From: Pseudomonadota bacterium
Lineage (GTDB): Bacteria; Desulfobacterota; Anaeroferrophillalia; Anaeroferrophillales; Anaeroferrophillaceae
Length of the DNA stretch: 7,804 bases
NCBI GenBank assembly: GCA_011042595.1
Contig: DQWO01000008.1
Coordinates: 1 to 7,804, forward strand
Direction: 5' to 3'
In this document: in pieces, positions 4,652 through 7,804 of the stretch
Position numbering within the stretch: position 1 is the first letter of the stretch
Layout of the letters: every line of letters begins with the position of its first letter
Position numbers and translations under genes: made by a program
The notes under the pieces: model-generated
Seen by the model: only the letters and a program-made list of their open reading frames with translations
Database searches by the model: none
Told to the model about the DNA's origin: nothing

Positions 4652-7630
4652 CGAATAGAAATTTATTATCAGCAGCCCGAGTTGGATACCCGTGCCCGGC
4701 GGATATTTACCCGGCTTAAGGGCTTGGGGTTGAGTGGCAGGATGTCAGCGGTCTTTATTTCTGATATCTATACCCTTGAGGGGGATTTTACTGCGGCAGA
4801 ACTGCTGCAGGCGGCGGAGTTGTTGCGCAATCCGGTTGTTCATCAGTTTATTATTGATAAAGCGCGAACACTGAAGGAATTTTCCCATGCCATTGAAGTC
4901 GGATTTCTCCCCGGGGTGACCGATAATGTTGCTTCTACCACCAGAGAAACGCTTCAGGATAGCTGGCAGCGCCGGTTGCCCCCGGATGCCGGGATTTACA
5001 GTAGCCGGATTTTTTACCTGGTCGGTGATATTGATGAAAAGGATGTGGCGCGTATCTCTGCCAGCCTGGCAAATCCCCTGATTCAGCGGGTTCAGGTCAA
5101 AACCCAGGCAGGCTACCGGAGGGAAGGGGGGATGGATCCGGTGGTTCCCCGGGTATCCTTAACGGAAACAGTCGGGGTTAAAACCATCGATCTTGATATT
5201 CCGGCAGCGGAACTGGAAATCCTGGGGAAAAAGGGAATTATTGATCATTATGATGACAATAAGCAGCCGGTGTTCCGGGGTCCGCTGGCCCTGGAGCGGC
5301 CATATCTTGATGTTATCATAGATTATTTTAAGCATAAGGAGCATCGTCATCCCACAGATATTGAGCTGGAATCTCTGGCGCAGACCTGGTCGGAGCATTG
5401 CAAGCATACAATTTTTGCCGCTTCCATAGATGAGGTTGTTGACGGTTTGTATCGGCATTATATAAAGGGAGCGACCGCAAAAATACGAGCTTCCCGGGGA
5501 GAAGATGACCCTTGTGTTTCCGTTTTTGTGGATAATTCCGGTGCTATTATTTTTGATGATGAATACCTGGTAACCGATAAAGTGGAGACCCATAATTCAC
5601 CATCGGCATTGGATCCCTTTGGCGGGGCGATTACCGGAATTGTCGGAGTCAACCGGGATACGGTCGGTTTTGGCCTGGGGGCAAAGCCGGTCTTGAATCG
5701 TTATGGTTATTGTTTTGCTGATCCCGGTGATTATGTGCCGATTTACCGTTCTCCCGGCCGACAGAATCAGGCGCTTTTGCCGCGCCGGATCATGGATGGC
5801 GTCATTGATGGGGTGAGAGTGGGAGGCAACTGTTCCGGCATCCCCACCACCCAGGGTTTTATGGTCTTTGATCATCGCTACAAGGGAAAGCCGCTGGTTT
5901 TTGTCGGGACGGTTGGATTGATTCCACGTTTTATCGATGACCTGCCCAGCCATGAGAAAAAGGCGAAGGCCGGAGATTATATTGTCATGGTTGGTGGCCG
6001 TGTGGGTCTGGATGGTATTCATGGGGCGACGTTTTCTTCTGAAGCCTTGACCGGTGGCAGTCCGGCGACGGCGGTGCAGATAGGGGATCCCATTACCCAG
6101 AAGAAGTTTTCAGATTGCCTGGTCAAGGTTGTTCGTGATTTAAAACTGTATGACAGTATTACAGATAACGGTGCCGGTGGACTGTCCTGCTCGGTGGCGG
6201 AAATGGCCCGGGAATGTGGTGGTTGTCTGGTCGAGCTGGATAAAGTGCCGACCAAATATCCTGGCATGGCCCCCTGGCAGATATGGATAAGTGAATCCCA
6301 GGAAAGGATGACCCTGGCGGTGCCGCCGGAAAACTGGGAACAGCTGCAAAATTTACTGAGTAGCCAGGGAGTGGAAGGGACAATTATTGGTCGGTTTACC
6401 GATACTGGTCGCTGCCAGGTACGCTATCATGACCAGCCGATTATGGATATGGACTTGGACTTTCTCCATAATGGCTTGCCAGCGAAAGTTCTGCAAACCA
6501 AGTCTAGCCCTGTGGTCTTGTCGCCGGTTGCATTGCCGCTGCAGCTACCGGTCAATGACCTTTTTCTTAAATTGTTTTCCCGTTTGAATATTTGTTCCCG
6601 TTCCTTTGTCAGTACCCAATATGATTATGAAGTCCAGGGAGGATCAGTGCTAAAACCTTTGATTGGCCGGAATCGGATTGATAACTTTGCTACCGTAGTC
6701 AGGCCGTTGCTGGATAAACCTCGGGGTGTTGCTGTATCCCAAAGCCTGTACCCCTCCTACAGTGAATTGGATCCTTATGCCATGGCAGCCGCCGGCATTG
6801 ATACCGCTATCCGCAACCTGTTGGCTGTTGGTTGCCCCCTTGAGCGCATAGCTCTGTTGGATAATTTCTGTTGGTGTTCCTCAAATGACCCCGGCCGGCT
6901 CTGGCAGTTGAAGGAATCGGCCCGTGCTTGTTATGAAATAGCGGTGGCATATGGGACGCCGTTTATTTCCGGCAAAGACAGCATGTTTAATGATTTTTGT
7001 GGTTTTGATTCCGATGATCAGCCCATAACTATCTCTGTGCCTCCCACTTTATTGATCTCTTCCCTGGGGGTTATTCCCCACGTTGACCGGGTCCGTTCCT
7101 TTGCTTTCCAGGAAGCGGGTGATTTGCTATACCTGATCGGTGAGACCGGTAGTGAACTGGGAGGCAGTGAGTTTCTGGCTTTGTTGCGGGATGAAAAATT
7201 GTTTGCAGGAGAGAACAGGGGGATTGTTCCTCAGGTGCGGGCCGGGGATTTTCGGGCCATCTATGAGCAAATCTGCAGCTTGCTTGAACAGGGATTATGT
7301 CGCTCCCTTTATCCTTTGGCCCAGGGCGGCCTGGCTGTGGCCCTGGGTAAGTCATCCATGGCGCATGGTATGGGGACGACCATCAAGGTTCCTGGTAATA
7401 AACGACTGGAGCATTATTTGTTTGCTGAATCATTGGGACGTTTTCTGGTAAGTATCGATCCCCGGAAGCGTCAGGTTTTCGAATCTGCTGCAGCAGCGAT
7501 TCCCTGTGATTACTTGGGGACTGTCAATAAAAGTGGTCATCTGGAAGTGCTGCAAGGTGAAACAATGTATGTAGATGTATCGATTAAAGAGTTGCTGGCA
7601 GCCTATCAGCAGCCTTTTGCCGGCTTTTAG
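4643..7630 (+). CDS. purL: Phosphoribosylformylglycinamidine synthase, PurS-PurL fusion without glutaminase domain
   Basis: This enzyme converts FGAR plus ATP and ammonia to FGAM, the fourth step of purine synthesis, in the cytosol. It has 995 residues from ATG 4643. The in-frame ATG at 4625 would add 6, but it lacks a ribosome site, whereas 4643 follows AAAAGAAGAAG. Two PurS-like halves (about 1-75 and 120-155) are followed by the linker and two AIRS-type halves. Motifs are TWSEHCKH (248-255), VETHNSPSA (314-322), GGNCSG (394-399), GGRVGLDGIHGA (451-462), TDNGAGGL (507-514), SGKDS (776-780) and ETGSELGGSEF (834-844). It lacks the C-terminal Cys-His-Glu glutaminase domain of the roughly 1295-residue E. 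coli enzyme, yet is longer than the roughly 740-residue small PurL. I infer that it takes ammonia from a separate PurQ, which is not in the window. The common THNHP motif reads THNSP, with Ser319 for His, perhaps typical of this subclade. The gene stands alone. Confidence 0.93.
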   Translation: MVHRIEIYYQQPELDTRARRIFTRLKGLGLSGRMSAVFISDIYTLEGDFTAAELLQAAELLRNPVVHQFIIDKARTLKEFSHAIEVGFLPGVTDNVASTTRETLQDSWQRRLPPDAGIYSSRIFYLVGDIDEKDVARISASLANPLIQRVQVKTQAGYRREGGMDPVVPRVSLTETVGVKTIDLDIPAAELEILGKKGIIDHYDDNKQPVFRGPLALERPYLDVIIDYFKHKEHRHPTDIELESLAQTWSEHCKHTIFAASIDEVVDGLYRHYIKGATAKIRASRGEDDPCVSVFVDNSGAIIFDDEYLVTDKVETHNSPSALDPFGGAITGIVGVNRDTVGFGLGAKPVLNRYGYCFADPGDYVPIYRSPGRQNQALLPRRIMDGVIDGVRVGGNCSGIPTTQGFMVFDHRYKGKPLVFVGTVGLIPRFIDDLPSHEKKAKAGDYIVMVGGRVGLDGIHGATFSSEALTGGSPATAVQIGDPITQKKFSDCLVKVVRDLKLYDSITDNGAGGLSCSVAEMARECGGCLVELDKVPTKYPGMAPWQIWISESQERMTLAVPPENWEQLQNLLSSQGVEGTIIGRFTDTGRCQVRYHDQPIMDMDLDFLHNGLPAKVLQTKSSPVVLSPVALPLQLPVNDLFLKLFSRLNICSRSFVSTQYDYEVQGGSVLKPLIGRNRIDNFATVVRPLLDKPRGVAVSQSLYPSYSELDPYAMAAAGIDTAIRNLLAVGCPLERIALLDNFCWCSSNDPGRLWQLKESARACYEIAVAYGTPFISGKDSMFNDFCGFDSDDQPITISVPPTLLISSLGVIPHVDRVRSFAFQEAGDLLYLIGETGSELGGSEFLALLRDEKLFAGENRGIVPQVRAGDFRAIYEQICSLLEQGLCRSLYPLAQGGLAVALGKSSMAHGMGTTIKVPGNKRLEHYLFAESLGRFLVSIDPRKRQVFESAAAAIPCDYLGTVNKSGHLEVLQGETMYVDVSIKELLAAYQQPFAGF

Positions 7631-7634
7631 GGAC

Positions 7635-7804
7635 TTACTCCTGAAAGGCTGTCACTCTTTTCAGTACCCCCTTGAGGGGTGAAAAAAACAAGACATTGTC
7701 GGGAATACATTCAGGATGTTCGGGCTTGGCTCATAGCGGCATTGGGTGCCGAACGAATCACCACGACGGTGATTCGCGGCACACACCTCGGAGCGGCACA
7801 CGAT
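7635..7804. repeat. Structured intergenic repeat, copy 2 (cut by window end)
   Basis: This copy starts 4 bp after the purL stop and matches copy 1 over 7635-7740 and 7781-7803. It differs by a 40-bp segment at 7741-7780 bounded by GCGGC on both sides. The first stem is kept: CTGAAAGG (7641-7648) still pairs with CTTTTCAG through a G-T (G-U in RNA) pair where copy 1 has A-T. The purL transcript probably reads into it. No T-run follows the hairpins, so ordinary intrinsic termination is not evident. Confidence 0.85.
7746..7782. other. Long hairpin with ACGAC loop (copy 2 only)
   Basis: GTGCCG (7746-7751) pairs with CGGCAC (7777-7782). After a 2-nt AA bulge, CGAATCACC (7754-7762) pairs perfectly with GGTGATTCG (7768-7776) around the loop ACGAC (7763-7767), giving 15 pairs in all. 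An alternative small stem CGGCA/TGCCG (7737-7741/7747-7751) competes for the left arm. Nearly the whole structure lies in the 40 bp missing from copy 1. Confidence 0.75.

Noticed and set aside
5159..6383. Several minus-strand open frames of 64-144 codons opposite purL
   Set aside because: They lie wholly opposite a strongly conserved PurL coding sequence, are low in recognisable motifs, and overlap each other. They are shadows.

Overview
The window is about 7.8 kb of bacterial chromosome with moderate GC. It holds four protein genes. Two related, hairpin-rich intergenic repeat copies sit in the same orientation at its two edges. The soluble multi-PAS kinases, the cysteine-bearing PAS domain, and a PurS-PurL fusion without a glutaminase domain all suggest a Desulfobacterota-type (deltaproteobacterial) organism. 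This is a family-level impression from the proteins, not a proven assignment.

Layout. Positions 1-354 have no gene. They carry repeat copy 1, a further GC-rich hairpin, a short tandem repeat, and the promoter region of the first gene. Positions 355-1215 (+) encode a divergent member of the shikimate dehydrogenase (AroE) family that starts with TTG. The fold signatures are intact, but the catalytic Lys is Gln and the catalytic Asp is Asn. Positions 1240-4273 (-) hold a two-gene signalling operon that converges on the AroE-like gene with a 24-bp gap. Its first gene (2717-4273) is a soluble PAS-PAS histidine kinase with a CX10CX2C motif. Its second gene (1240-2724) overlaps the first by 8 bp and encodes a receiver-PAS-histidine kinase. 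Neither protein has a DNA-binding or enzymatic output domain, so the target of the relay lies outside the window. Positions 4274-4642 form a divergent intergenic region with small palindromes, a 9-bp direct repeat, and a plausible sigma70 promoter for purL. Positions 4643-7630 (+) encode phosphoribosylformylglycinamidine synthase of about 995 residues, with PurS-like N-terminal halves fused to PurL and no glutaminase domain. Repeat copy 2 begins 4 bp after its stop codon and runs off the window.

The genes do not form one pathway. There is a purine biosynthesis enzyme, an AroE-family protein of doubtful classical activity, and a sensory phosphorelay. The most unusual elements are the AroE-like protein with two catalytic replacements and the repeat family, whose hairpins have unrelated stems but the same ACGAC loop. 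I saw no CRISPR array, tRNA, rRNA, transposase or phage gene.
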